Source of the DNA: Casuarina equisetifolia | Lineage: Eukaryota; Streptophyta; Magnoliopsida; Fagales; Casuarinaceae | Assembly (NCBI GenBank): GCA_028551475.1 | Contig: CM052354.1 | Location: 26,993,258 to 27,057,257, forward strand | Length of the DNA stretch: 64,000 nt | Direction of reading: 5' to 3' | Part shown: one piece after another, positions 1-12,400 of the stretch | Numbering within the stretch: position 1 is the stretch's first letter | Layout: every line of letters begins with the position of its first letter | Notes under the pieces: model-generated | Database searches by the model: none | What the model saw: only the letters and a program-made list of their open reading frames with translations | Told to the model about the DNA's origin: nothing | Made by a program: the position numbers and the translations under genes

Positions 1-1100
1 GCTGATGAACGAAACATACAGTTGGTGAAATGATAAACCACCAATCGATTTCGTATATTTATGCACACCCTTTTGCTGTTGTGATGCTGTCTGACAAACA
101 ATTATTACAGACAGACTTACAGTTCCTTACTTGCAATAATATTTGAAACACATTCCTTACCTTTCGGCTTTTCCACCCTGTTTGCGGAGGCTTTACTATT
201 CAGAACCGCGTTAGGCTACTGGCCTTTGAGTTGGACTTTTTGAGTTTCTACTTTTGAGTACGTTTTCTTTGATCTTTCTCTCTTTCTTTCTATAATGGGC
301 ACCTTGAAGTCAGAGTAGGATATCCAGATTATATCCAAGTCCATTCACGTCAAGAACTGGCCATCGAATACAGTCCAAATAACCAGTGGGAGGCCAGAAA
401 AGTGGCGAGTTCATCATCAACCCTTTTGAAATTGCGGAAATCAAAAAGTCAAATTTAAAATAAGCGATGCATTCCCCTGCTGCTATATCCATTCTATATT
501 CATGTTCATCGTGTTGTTATCGGTTATTTATTTTCTGAAGTGGTCTGATTAAACAGCCTGAGCCGACAAAATGGAAAGACGGAACAAACAACAGGGTCAA
601 GCAGTGCTGCTTCGTGGAATGTAGCCTAATTATAAAGTTTTCAGTCGATTTTCATTTCTCCAACAATTATTACTCATTATCTGAGAATGAACGTGAGGTT
701 GAACCAAAGAGAAAGCAGCATCAGATTGCAGATAAAACAGAGGAACGCATAAGAGAAGTGGCACTAAATTTTCTCTCCCATAAATGCTGCAAAAAATCAT
801 TGAGTTTTACACTACTGGCTTGACTCAGCGGCCAGAGTTACATAAACATCATAACCAGCCACCACTAGATCAAAATACCAAGTCCAAGGCCAACGTTGGT
901 CTGCTCCTGAACTGTTCAGATTCTATGAAGCTTAAGTCTTTCCCGCCATCCAAACAGCAACTATTTAGTTGTCGTGCCAAAATGAACCTTCAAAAAAGTT
1001 CTTCGGATTAAGAAGGTTGGGAGCTCTTATGCCAAAACAAGGTGGGGGCATGGGAAAGAAATTCTTGTGGGTGTATAAATGTGATCGCCAGGATGGAGGA
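1..1100. other. 3' flank of the WD40 gene, no gene seen
   Basis: This is AT-rich sequence downstream of the stop codon of the minus-strand WD40 gene. The part next to the stop should hold its 3' UTR and polyadenylation site. Only short open frames without family resemblance occur on either strand, and I see no tRNA or repeat. Confidence 0.5.
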
Positions 1101-4100
1101 TCAAGTGACCTTGTGCAATCCAATGTTGAGATCAGATGATATGGAGATGAGAAGCGGAACAGAGTGAAGCCATTCAGCTTTGAAGACACGTTTTTGATGG
1201 GCCTTTATTGACTGGGATGGCTTGTTAGCAGTATATCTGATATCAAAGAGGTGAATCATGGGGTCGGCCGAGCCAGATGTTATGTATAAACCATCAGGCG
1301 ACCAAGCCTGATTTATCAAGGCTGACTGAGATTCGCTGCTTTCTTGCTTCCACCCAAAGGCATGGATTTCTGTCTGTCTCAATCTGATGTCAAACAGTCG
1401 GAGCTGCCTTTCAGGGGTTCTGCACATAAGACATGTTAATATTAAACTTTGAACTAGGAAATAATCACCCCAAACAGCTTATGGCCATATAAAATGAGCA
1501 CAAGGATATCCATTTAACACCATTATCTATAAATCCTAGATTTCAACCTCCAAATCATACCACTCGATTCAGATTTACAATTTCCCTTCAAACATCAGGC
1601 ATTAACTTATTCACAGAATATGTCTGAATTTGATATGGCTTAGTTGCTGGCCTTGTTTTATGTTAACTTGAGCAGCGTGCAATTCTTTTCCTGCATGTGC
1701 AATTCAAGTAGGTTTTGCAAGTAAGAGTGATAATCATATGATATTCAAGAACATTATTTGCTCTCCTGTTAGCTTGTATATCTACAATACTACAGAAGAA
1801 AATTTCTTACTCTTATCCTATATCAAAAAGTTGTTGATTAACATAGCAATTTCTTGAGATTGTTCCAATTATAAATGAATATATTCAGAAGATTTTAATT
1901 AGTAATTTAATTGCAGAAAAAGGACAATGACAGCTCAAAATTCTGCTTCTCCAATTTCCAATGGCTTTTCATGCAAGTTCGGACATAATTCCTTGTGATC
2001 TAGGATTACTAGCATATCTAACACAATTGTTTTATAGCTAATAAACTATAAGATAAGCTGAGATTACTTCTAAATTGAGTGACAGAACTGCTCAGAAAAT
2101 TTTTCTTACCCCGTCTGAACCATGAATAAATTAAAGTCACACGGATTTGGCAGGACACTCATGCATTTACTTTCTATTAGATGCTTGAAATCTGCTCTTC
2201 CTACTTGCACATCAAATCCAATAATTCGTTTGTCAGCCCCAGCAGACAGTACAATCTGCTTTTGCTGCAACCCTGCAACTCCCATGACAGCAGACGAATG
2301 CATATTCCTATGCAATGCCTTTGGTTTCCATGAATTCTCCCCATCTTTCTCATTCCAAATTATAACAGCATGATCACTGCCGCCAGTGACAAAACACTCA
2401 TCTTCCCAAGGCATGAATGCTATGCTATTAATAATACCCTTGACATGAGGCGTATCCTCCAAGAAAGTTACACGAGCTCTCTGTCAATACACAAATACAG
2501 GGTATTTCAGCTCGCCACAGTGTATGAATGTGCTTATTAATCATATCAAAGTGGTACTACTACGCTTATTACAATAATTAATCCCAACCATAACTCTCAC
2601 CCCTTTTGTCTTATTGAGATCAAGAATCGATATCTGAGAATCTCCACCATCAGCACTGTAAACGGAGAACAGGCTGTTTCCCTGTGGGTGCCAGGCTACA
2701 TCTTCAGGCCATCTCCTCAGTTTTGAAGATGCACAATCGGTGGAGCTAAGTAGAGAGGCACTTGACCTGCAATTCAAGACACAAAAGTAAAGATAAAAAG
2801 AAATATAAACAAGGACCAGAACACCAGCTGAAGGAGTTTTAGTATTAAACTTGAAACTAAAAACTGAAGCTGCAGATAATTGGTAGAAATGGAAATAAGA
2901 TTTATACAATTCTAACATTGCCTAAGGACTTGGAATAACCAAGGTGGCTGTGGTAGGAGACTAGATCCAATGTCCTGGTGCCTGCTGACAGGAAACATAT
3001 TTTCAACTTCTTCTTTCACAAGGGGAAGATTAAGAAAATCCTATTGATTGCAGCCTTCGCCAGCTAACATGTATGCAATCAAGGTATCTTTTTACCTTGT
3101 ATCACTTGCAGGCAGAAAGCTCCATGTCCAATTGTCAGAAAGATATGAACACTAATTACCCATGCAACGAGATACCTCTACATGGTAGAAGAAAGGTTAA
3201 ATGTCAAAAGAGAATGTGTTTGAGGCGGCATAATTCTACTTTTGGTGATCTTGAATATTATCAAAACCTTTGTCGTTTAACCCCTAAGCAAATAACTAGC
3301 AACACATTCTCCAAACTTATTCCCTGCTTTGGTTGAACCTTTTGCTCTCCATAGCCCACTCCGCTACCCCTCCCTAAATGGGGGATATAACTCAAATAAC
3401 AAGTACAAGGTTACTCAAAATTCAAAACTCATACAACATATGGAAATCAGAAAGTGTGCATCTGACTCCAATACAAGGTATGCTTATCTTTTCTTTGTTC
3501 CTCGTATAAGCTAGGTAAGGTGGGGTGAAGCATGGTGTTTATGTTTGGAGTTTACTTGAGAACGCCTCAGACTAACCTATGGCTCCCATAACCAACACCC
3601 AATGCATACTAATGAATATTTGAGAAAGTGATTCTCCACACACCTCATGCGTTGCTAGAACTACCCCTTCCAATGGAAAACTGAAGCAACTCAAAGGTTC
3701 TCTGACTCCCCATTAGCATTTGGTAAGCACATAAAGACAGTCTGTTTGATTCTCAACCATCTATCGAGAACACTTATATGTCCACAAGCAGAGTCTCCCT
3801 GCTATCGGCTACCATGTGCTTAAAACCAAAAGGCACATCTAGGGCTGCAGTTAACTATAAAGTATTTCCCGGATATTGGCACCATATGGTAATGAATGGA
3901 CTACAAAGGCAACCTTCAGATGCATAGATATGCTCTACAACATCCAAATATCACAAGAAAGGTGTTCAGGTTCTACCAGCTTGCTTTATGTATAAAACTC
4001 TAAAACATCACGGGTTCCAATACTCATTTTTCAATTGGCAACTCACAAGAGAGACAAATGAGTGAAGATAAATGCATTTAGACAAAACTTCAAGACTTAC

Positions 4101-5903
4101 CCTCTGGACCGAACTTGCCACAAATTGACGAATCCATCCAAAGCACTGTAAATATTTCAAAACATCCTCAATATTAGATTATATAGAAACTAAAGCCCAA
4201 GAAAATAGTTCATTAAAACCAGCCTTATGTCATAATGAAAAAAAAAGTACCATGATATATAGGTAATAAATATTGCAAAATTTTAATCGTGGAATGGAAG
4301 TCTCATTTTCACTTGACTTGTGACATTTGTTTCTATCAATTACCTGGTCACAAAAAGCTGGTCATTCACCGGACACAAAGCAAGAGATCTCAACTTTCTC
4401 TTATGTTGACTGGAAATGTGAGTGCTTGTATGGCATCGGACAATACATGGAGAAGAACTTCTACGTATCAACGGAATCAATTCTTTGTGTTCTTTTTGTT
4501 CTGAAATACAAAGTAACAATATGATCAACCATAACTACAAATAAAAGTATCTTTTACCAGAGGAATTGAACAACAACAAAAGTTGCAAACTTATGATTCT
4601 AGAAATGCACAATCACAATACGGAAAACCAACAATGTAAGGCTATTAAACAAGCAAATCTCACCAAACTTCCTTTTTGTTCCTCTATCTTCAGCTTCAGC
4701 AACTTCCAGCTGAGAAGAAACCCTAGAAGGGTTGTTCCCTCTTACTCTTGTAGCACTATCAGATTGAGCGGAAACTGATGGACTGGCCTGAGTACCAGAA
4801 ATATTTGAAGATTTTACCACTTGAGGAGGCTTTGGATTGACAGCAGGAATTATAAGTTCTGGTTTAGATTGAGTCTGTTTTCTAGAAGAAGATTCATTTA
4901 CATGGATAGGACTAGTTGATCTCCTCTCCACCTTCACATTTTTTCTTCCATTCTCCAGAGTAGCTTTACTTTGGCTTCGAAGGCGAGCCAATTTGGATTC
5001 TGAATCATGCAACCTCTTCTCTGTCTCCTCCAGCTGCACGCCTTTTCCAAGCAAATAATTAGTGTATAAACTCCTTGTGTAGTTTTCAGAATTACAAGGA
5101 ACGTATAACTAGAGCGAAAAGAAGGTCAGAAGAACACGTAACTTCTCATTGGCAGTTTGTCTCCCATACTGTTCACAAAGGATCAATGAACCCAAATGAT
5201 GAACACCAGTATCACAAAACATAAGGATTAAAAAAATCAGTCCACAACCACTGGTCATAAATTTAACCCATTCAATCTCTAAAACCCAACAACCATACAG
5301 TTTTTCTTTCGACCAGACTTATTATCAAAAGCTCCACATGCAAAAGTTCTTTACCCCAGGATCGCTCCCAGCGACAAGATAAACGTCCAATGTAGCAGCA
5401 AGGAATGATTCAGAAATCATCGATTCCGTGAAAGCTATTCAAAGTTCCGAAGAAGCAATCATATTTAAGCAATAAGAGTTAGTGGAAGATCCAAAAACCA
5501 ATACCAGATATCTTAGAACATCACAGCATACAGGGCCATCAAAAAGCAAACGATCCAAGGAAACCCAAAACCCCATTCCACAAAGATAAAATCAAAATCG
5601 AAACTTGAGGCTAAGACAGTTAATGACTGATAATAGGACATGTTAACCAACTATATACGAGCCAACCTGAGATTGATAATACGCGATGCGTTGCTTGAGA
5701 TGTTTGACTTCGTGGGTGCGATGCTCGATCAGGGCAACTAGTGCCTCTTCTTGGTCTTGTCTGCTGACGCCCGTGTCGTCGTCGTCGTTGCAGTTATCTT
5801 CCATTCGTTTTGTGGTCACTGTGGTTCGTGGGTGCTCTAGTTCATCACCATCGTCGGTCTCCTCCTTGGGCTTCTTGAGAGCGGGAAGAGGAGGCGCGCT
5901 CAT
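1101..5903 (-). CDS. WD40-repeat (transducin-like) protein with N-terminal coiled coil
   Basis: Seven exons join in phase: 5667-5903, 4664-5033, 4344-4500, 4101-4145, 2601-2766, 2110-2480 and 1101-1419, giving about 554 residues. The N-terminus is acidic (MSAPPLPALKKPKEE...). A predicted coiled coil spans the exon 1/2 junction (about residues 50-105, heptads such as ALIEHRTHEVKHLKQRI then LEETEKRLHDSESKLARL). A basic, Ser-rich linker follows. From about residue 210 to the end there are WD40 blades, with signatures such as SALDGFVNLWQV, VTGGSDHAVIIWN, LSAGADKRIIGFDV and TSGSADPMIHLFDIR. WD40 propellers are protein-interaction scaffolds; neither the partner nor the pathway can be read from sequence. 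The start is the first Met of an open exon whose donor matches exon 2 in phase 0. The next gene, APO3, lies in tandem 0.9 kb upstream. The 1.3 kb intron 2767-4100 holds nothing recognisable. I do not recognise the specific family member. Confidence 0.88.
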
Positions 5904-6808
5904 TTCAACACCACCTTTTTCTCGTTTCAGGGCGGGGACAAAGAGCCTGCCCGAGTACAGGCCAGAACTGGAAGCTAAAGCGTGATTAGATGACTAATCC
6001 GTACTACAAGCATCCATTTTTATCTCCCTGTTTAGACAGTTATGGGCCACGTTCTTTCTGAGCTCCTCCATTTTCTTGGGCCGTCAACTTGCAATCAAGA
6101 ACCGTTTCAGATCGCAGCCTCTGTAATAGGGTAATGCCCTTGTAGTCCGTACAAGTTGTTGCTTTAACTGGTTCATCATCTTGTTTGGCCTGAAAACAGG
6201 AGAATTGCAAGATTGTTCGTGAATATCCAATTTTTTCAACGTATTTCCATTTCTCTATTGTCCACACTGCGTATCTCGGGGATTCAGCCATGGTCGGTTT
6301 CAAAAACTTGCCCTTTGTTGAACTCAATAGATTTTCGAATTCCAAAGGAACAAAGGTGCGTATACGAAGAGAAGATCATGGTTATTGTTGCTTTATTTTC
6401 TGTATTCTCTTTGTGAATTTGTTCAATCACAACTACAATTCACTGATAAGCCACAGCTTAAGGAAAGGGCAATGTAGTTATTGCAAGGTTTTCCCGGTTA
6501 TGTTCCGGCTAGTGTGAGGGTTTTGAATGATAGATTTGGAGGACTTCACTGCCTAATGGATCAGCAAGAACTGTAAATTGGCTTTTTCGAGATCAGTAAA
6601 CCAGTAAAAACTGGTAAAACAGAAGCACAACACAAATGCCACCCCCCCACCAACAGGAGGTTCCCATTAGACCATGGGTGCTTCATCCTGCTCATCTCAG
6701 CAGCCTGTTCTCTTCCTGTTACCCTACCTTCTTAATTAAGATATGAACGAGGGACGAGATCATCTGTTTTCTGGCTTAACATCTTATCTGCATAATCTAA
6801 TCACCAGC
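5904..6808. other. Spacer between the WD40 gene and APO3
   Basis: This stretch should hold the promoter and 5' UTR of the WD40 gene and the 3' UTR of APO3. A minus-strand open frame at 6040-6345 (101 codons, containing SPRYAVWTIEKWKYVEK) resembles no family I know and lacks splice partners, so I do not call it a gene. Confidence 0.5.
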
Positions 6809-8732
6809 TCATGCAACGAGATCAACTTCATCACGATCAGGAGGAACCACATCTAATCTCATCATACTTCTGTATTGATCTGGAACAGGTGCACCTGCCT
6901 GCACACACAGCTCCACCAGTGCCGGGGCTTTACCATAATACCTCTTCAGGTTGTTGTCCAAATCAGGCTTATTCATATCCCTAACATGCCAAACGTAATT
7001 GGGTGCCACAAGATCATCTATTGTTGCTTCTTGCCATGCATGCAAACCATTACGAGACTGGTGTTTTGTTGCCTTGCACATCCTCACTTTGTGCCCCTTT
7101 GGACCAACCTGAACCTCAGGACAGTATCCACAAGTCATCACGTTGTACTTCTCCATCATCTTCTTCGCCCCTGATATCATCTCAAACCATGAGTCCAGTG
7201 TTCGGATGCTTAACTCCATTAAAGTCTCCCCTTCCCTGTCCTTGGATTGATCCTGAAGATTACTAGCATTTTCCAAAGCAGAACTTTTTGTCATCTCTGT
7301 GCTGCTCCCAGAGTTGGAATCCACTTCAGCATCAACATCCTTCAAATATAAGTTACTCCTCCGCACTTCATTGTTCTTTGTCACTGATTCAAAATCCACA
7401 ATTCTACCCTCAATACTATATACAGGTTTCGTTCTTCTCTTTGAAGGGTACTTTTCAAGGTCAAGACCGGCTTGTATACAGAGCTCAACAACGGCAGGAA
7501 TTCGCGGTATACTATACTTTTCATCATGTACAACCCTTGGTTTCCCAACACGATCATAAAGATGATAGCATTTGGGGAAAAAAACCACATCCTGAACTCC
7601 ACCCTTTCTCCAGACATGAGTAGCGCTCCGGAAACCACTTTTGGGACCGGTGCAGGTTCTGATATCATGACCTACACAACCAACGTGAACCTCCGAGCAG
7701 AACCTGAAGAAATCAGTTGGCAAAAGACAAAAACCAGTTAACAGTTTAAAGAAAATACCAATCCACTAACAAAGATAGAAGATAATATCTAGTTCAGAAC
7801 TCAAACAGACGAACGAAGACAGAAGTAGCGCAAAGATAGTGGAAGCATTTCAATTAATCCTTCTTGTCGTTAACTTCTCTTCCAAAAGTAGTTCCAATGT
7901 TTTCACCCTCCCGTTCTAATTTGAAAGAAACTTACTTTCATAAGCATAAGTACTCCAGGCAGAGAGTGGAAACAATCACGAAAATGCTTCAACAACATTA
8001 CTACCTTCGGTTCCTTCCTAAGACAACATGGAAAGATCATCTTCTCAACTTAACACCGAAGAAAAAATTAGCTGTTGTAAGCTCCATCTTATCAAAAAAT
8101 CCAACAAATTTTTATCACACTTGATCAGATACAATACTTCTGGGTCTCGTGTAGCGAGAGAGAGAGAGAGAGAGGGAAACGAATACTGGGCATTTTTGGC
8201 TGAATCTTGGAGTTCGATTCTTGTAAGCACATTCCAGAGAGAACCCAACAAGCCAGATTGTGTATATACTTAAATAGGTTGATACGCACAAAGAAATTAA
8301 CGCAAACGTGCAAGAGCGGAGGAACGGAAACCAAAAGCTTGTTGTTACGCGGTACCTGCAGCGTTGAAGAGGAACGACTTGTATAATCTTCGAAAGTCCA
8401 AAGAGGAGAGAGCGTCGGGCTCGGTAGACTTGGTGAGCCACCTCGACGAGCTCAGGAACCAACAACCCATTATCTGGCGGGTCTTCGAGCAGTCGGCAAG
8501 GCTGGGCCTTCCGAGCTTCTCTCTCCTCCTTGGCCCTCGCTATCAGAACTTTCACCGGCGTCGGGAAAGGCTTCCTCCCGGCCTTCTTACGCTGAGGCCT
8601 TGGCACATCCGCGTACAGGGGATCATCGTCACCCTGGATTCCCTCGGATGACAAACAGAGACTTTGGTTCAATCGCCAATCCAGCCTCCGCTTTATACGA
8701 CAGATTTCAGGTAATGTTACCCTCTTCATCAT
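6809..8732 (-). CDS. APO3: APO protein 3, mitochondrial
   Basis: Two exons (8356-8732 and 6809-7703, joined in phase 2) encode about 423 residues. APO proteins are plant-specific RNA-binding proteins with a repeated zinc-binding motif. APO1 acts in chloroplast group II intron splicing, while APO3 is assigned to mitochondria. Here the first motif spans the intron (about residues 124-155, ending CSEVHVGCVGHDIRTC then SATHVW). The second is the C-terminal domain from about residue 317 (CGYCPEVQVGPKGHKVRMC, then GLHAWQEATIDD) to the conserved ending RDEVDLVA. A conserved upstream block (KPFPTPVKVLIARAKEE, EDPPDNGLLVPEL) and the phrase KPVYSIEGRIVDFE separate it from APO1, APO2 and APO4 as I remember them. 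Two adjacent Met codons (8730-8732 and 8727-8729) could serve as start. The N-terminus is basic, as expected for organelle import. The intron carries a (GA)n microsatellite. Confidence 0.93.
8151..8176. repeat. (GA)n microsatellite in the APO3 intron
   Basis: About ten GA dinucleotides in a row lie within the single APO3 intron (7704-8355). On the transcribed strand this is a CT tract. It is a likely length polymorphism with no evident coding effect. Confidence 0.9.
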
Positions 8733-9483
8733 CAGATTCTAACTCCGCCTCTTTTGGTTGCCAGTAAAATGCAACGTGGGTGCTGATTCTTTTTGCCCAG
8801 ATTAGGACACGGGCCTAGTTAACTGGGTCAAAGTCAGCAGAGGCCCAGAAGAACACTACCGTTTGGTTAGGAGTTTTTCTATTTCTTACCTAATTCTGCT
8901 GCAATTGTCGAGTTTTAAGAAAGAGTTCAGAGTCTTCATCCAAACAATCAAGTTGAGAGAGAAATAAAGGGGAACACAGGAGGAAATATATTCATTCTTA
9001 GTAGCAGTCCAAAATTTCAATGACAAAAGCAAGTACGCTTTCTGCACAGATTCTCCTCTTGAGAAATCACACCCAGCCTTGAGCCAGAAACAGATCCCAC
9101 AACTACACAAAAATTTGGAAAACAAATTGGATGAAAATAATTGACAAAAACCGGGAAGGCCCCATGATCAGCACAGAAAAGAAGGCAACATCCCGCGGGA
9201 AAACATGTCCGTGGTAAAAATGTTGACTCAAGTCTAGCCAAAATTTAGAGCCTCTGCTAGGCGGTTCTTTATACTCGTAGAAAGGCCCCAATGTGTACAA
9301 ATTAGTAAAACAGGGGAACTTGTGACTTGAGTCACTTGGGTCTGGTTATGCGCTCTGGTTTCCAAAATCTTGCACAATTGCTTCTCTACAGCCAGAAGAA
9401 GTCAGAATAGGACCGACATATTAGGATTGGGGTTAATGTGATTTTGTACTCCAATACAGGGTTCTAAAGTTAGTTCCTCAGGC
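8733..9483. other. APO3 upstream region and AML1 3' flank
   Basis: This holds the APO3 promoter and leader and the 3' UTR of the tandem AML1 gene. No coding frame with family resemblance is present. I could not fix a transcription start or polyadenylation site. Confidence 0.45.
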
Positions 9484-12400
9484 TCAATCAGAATCCTTTG
9501 AAGAATCCGACGCGTTTGAATATTCCTCCCGGTTTCCGGAGGTAGAAGGGCTCCCTTGGTGGTGGTTTTCCTCATTGCTGCTAGTTCTAGGCCTGCCTGG
9601 CCTTGATCGGATGTTAGTGCCCATAGGGAAGGGCTCCTGGTGATGCAGGTGAATATGTCAGTTTGGTTATAGAGTCAAAACTAACCCCAAAAAACCATGA
9701 TACACAAATTGAGAACATGAAATTCTACCGGATCACCAGCATTTGGACCATCGGTATGAAAGAGAATAGGGCGGCATCGTTTATCCTCATTCATCAGGCT
9801 TGAATTTTGGAAGTGGGCGATAAGAGCAGCTTTTCCTTGAATACGAGCATATGCAAGGGATGCCACCTTTTCACTATTGAACTTCTCCCATTTTTTGCCA
9901 TTGAATGCCTACAAAAGATGCGTTTCTCAATTGTATATGCTCTTACAAATAATAAATAGAATCACATGAAAACGCAGTGTTGAAGATGTTATACATGAAC
10001 AAATCATTCCAAGCATATATGTAGCACAAAATAAAGTCAAATCATTCACAAACCAAACCTGATGGAATGGAATTATCTGACGAGGATCAATCATATTGAT
10101 GAACGCATAGCCCACATTGCATTTGTTCTGTTAAAAAATTGGTGAACGGGGTAAGGAACATAAATGAGGCTCATCAACTAAAAGAAGTTGATGCACCAAA
10201 ATGTTTTTTTCTTACCTTGAAGTCAATAGGCAAATAGATAAAATCATAGGTTCCTCGACAGTGCTCATCTATTGCAGCCAGAAGCATCTTAGAAGTATAT
10301 CTGTTAAAAAAACAAATTAGCTCAACCAAACTAAAGCGTAACAAAGGGAGAGAGAGAAAGTAGCCAAAGACCTAAATAAATCTGTAAATCTGCTAGCTCT
10401 TAATAGGATAGTTTGAGATACACGACTACTGTACTGCTAATAATTCCCAAGAAAGAACACAAAGACAGTGACCACCAAAAGATTTGGGCCAATTTGGGGC
10501 AGAATCATTAAGTGCCAAACAAGTTGTACAGATGTCTCAACAGATTACGTTTATCAACTACAAAAGCATAAAGATAAAATAACAGTGCTGCTCAAGCAGA
10601 GAAAAAAAGAAACACTCGAAGACAAACTAAATGATGGAAGATAAAAAGAATTATGCAAAAGAAGGACAACATATTTAAGGATCATTCACATACTTGTTAG
10701 GAATGTTCTTTATCATCAGCGTAGTTCGGCTGTCATCCCCACGCAATATGCGGTCAACATCAAGTTCATATTGTTTCTTATCAACATGATAATTTGCTTC
10801 ATTTCTACGGTGAGAAAGGTTTCTCACACGCTCATTAGAAGAATCAAAAGATGTAGGCATTGCCATTATAGGAATCCTCTCAGGAAAAAAGTGGAACATC
10901 TGTTGAGGAGATTGTTGCCCAGCTGCTGTCAACACATCAGGATGAGAAAAGGTGCTACGAGAAGACGTTTCTATAGGATGCAATTGAGAACCATGAGGAA
11001 ACCCCATACTCCCAAGGGAACCCAAGCGGAAACTAGAGGCTTCAGGAGACTCCCCTAAATAGGCATGTCGCCTGTCCCAGAGGGAGGGATTTGCAGTTGG
11101 TGCTGATCCAACATGGTGATGCATAGGCGACGTACTGAGCAATTGATGTGATCCTGTAGGAAATCCAGGCATTTGTGGAGCACGATGAGAAGGAAGAGCA
11201 CTAGCAAATGATGGTGAATTCCCCCAAATCAAGGGATTAGAATGATGTTGCTGATATGAGTTGGAGTTGTTCCATGTGTACTGATGTCCATGAAGGGGGC
11301 AACTTCCATTTCCCGAAGACCCAAAGACTACACACAAACATTTTGTTAGCAACAAAACTACCAAAAGGATAAAATAAGATCAAAATGCAGTTTTCACAGT
11401 CCACCTACATCCAAACTGTGAAGAAAACTAAATAAAAACCCGAGTTTCTAAGGATTTAGAAGTCACTATGGTCAAAATTCCGTTGGTGAAAATCATGCCC
11501 TCCCCAAGGAGTGCTGACATGACCTTATTCTGGGAAGAGATACCAATACCAGTAACCAAATTTAACAATGTTTGTTTCATATATCAGAAATCCCAAGCAT
11601 CTCTTATGAACTCTCAATCACATATCATTGTTCTGCTACTATACTGAATTCCTATCTCAAAGGGGCGCAGGCAAAATGCTGAACCACATTAATTTCTCAT
11701 GCAACTGCCCTTTTGATTTCTTATTAAATCTGCTCTTAAGGTTTAAGCAAGTCCGCACTTGAAACTGCACACAGCAGCGCAGAACATTGAAAAACCACAA
11801 CAATGCGGATGCAAGAAGCTTAAACTAACTTCAGGAGCTTTAATTTGATGCAAGAGAAAACTAAAGAAACATGCTATTTTTAAAATCAGAAGTTATGGAT
11901 CTATTTCTGGAAACTCTTAGTAAGGAACAAGTATAGAAAGGCAAAGCAGTAATGTTTGTATTTAAACTGAGAACATGAGAAACTAAACTTTCCCTTGTCT
12001 ATCTCCCTAAAACTTGCACTATTCTAATCATTTTTGGATTTCTTTGATGATAAGTAAGAAACTTAAAGAATATAATAATTGAAAACCTTGAAAAATCGGA
12101 TTCACGATGACCAGGAAATGCAACAGTCAATTTCAAGCAGTCCAATTTGTCAGTTGCCAAGGTAGGAGTTCAAGGCTAACAGTGATAACAAGAGGATACT
12201 TGGTTATTCTAATTGACATTACTAACTTTAATATGAAAAGAAAAGAAAAATCTAAAAGGGCTATCTATTACAGATATGAGGATACATATCCATATTCTGC
12301 ATGTTTGACAAAACCCATTATGGACTAATAAGAAATCAGAACACAAAGTGTTTTTAAGACCCCTAATTTTACTTTCCAAATGTAACTGCAACAAGAATTC

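Noticed and set aside
6040..6345. 101-codon minus-strand open frame between the WD40 gene and APO3
   Set aside because: It has some protein-like phrases but no known family and no splice partners, and plus-strand frames overlap it; kept as an unassigned frame, not a gene.
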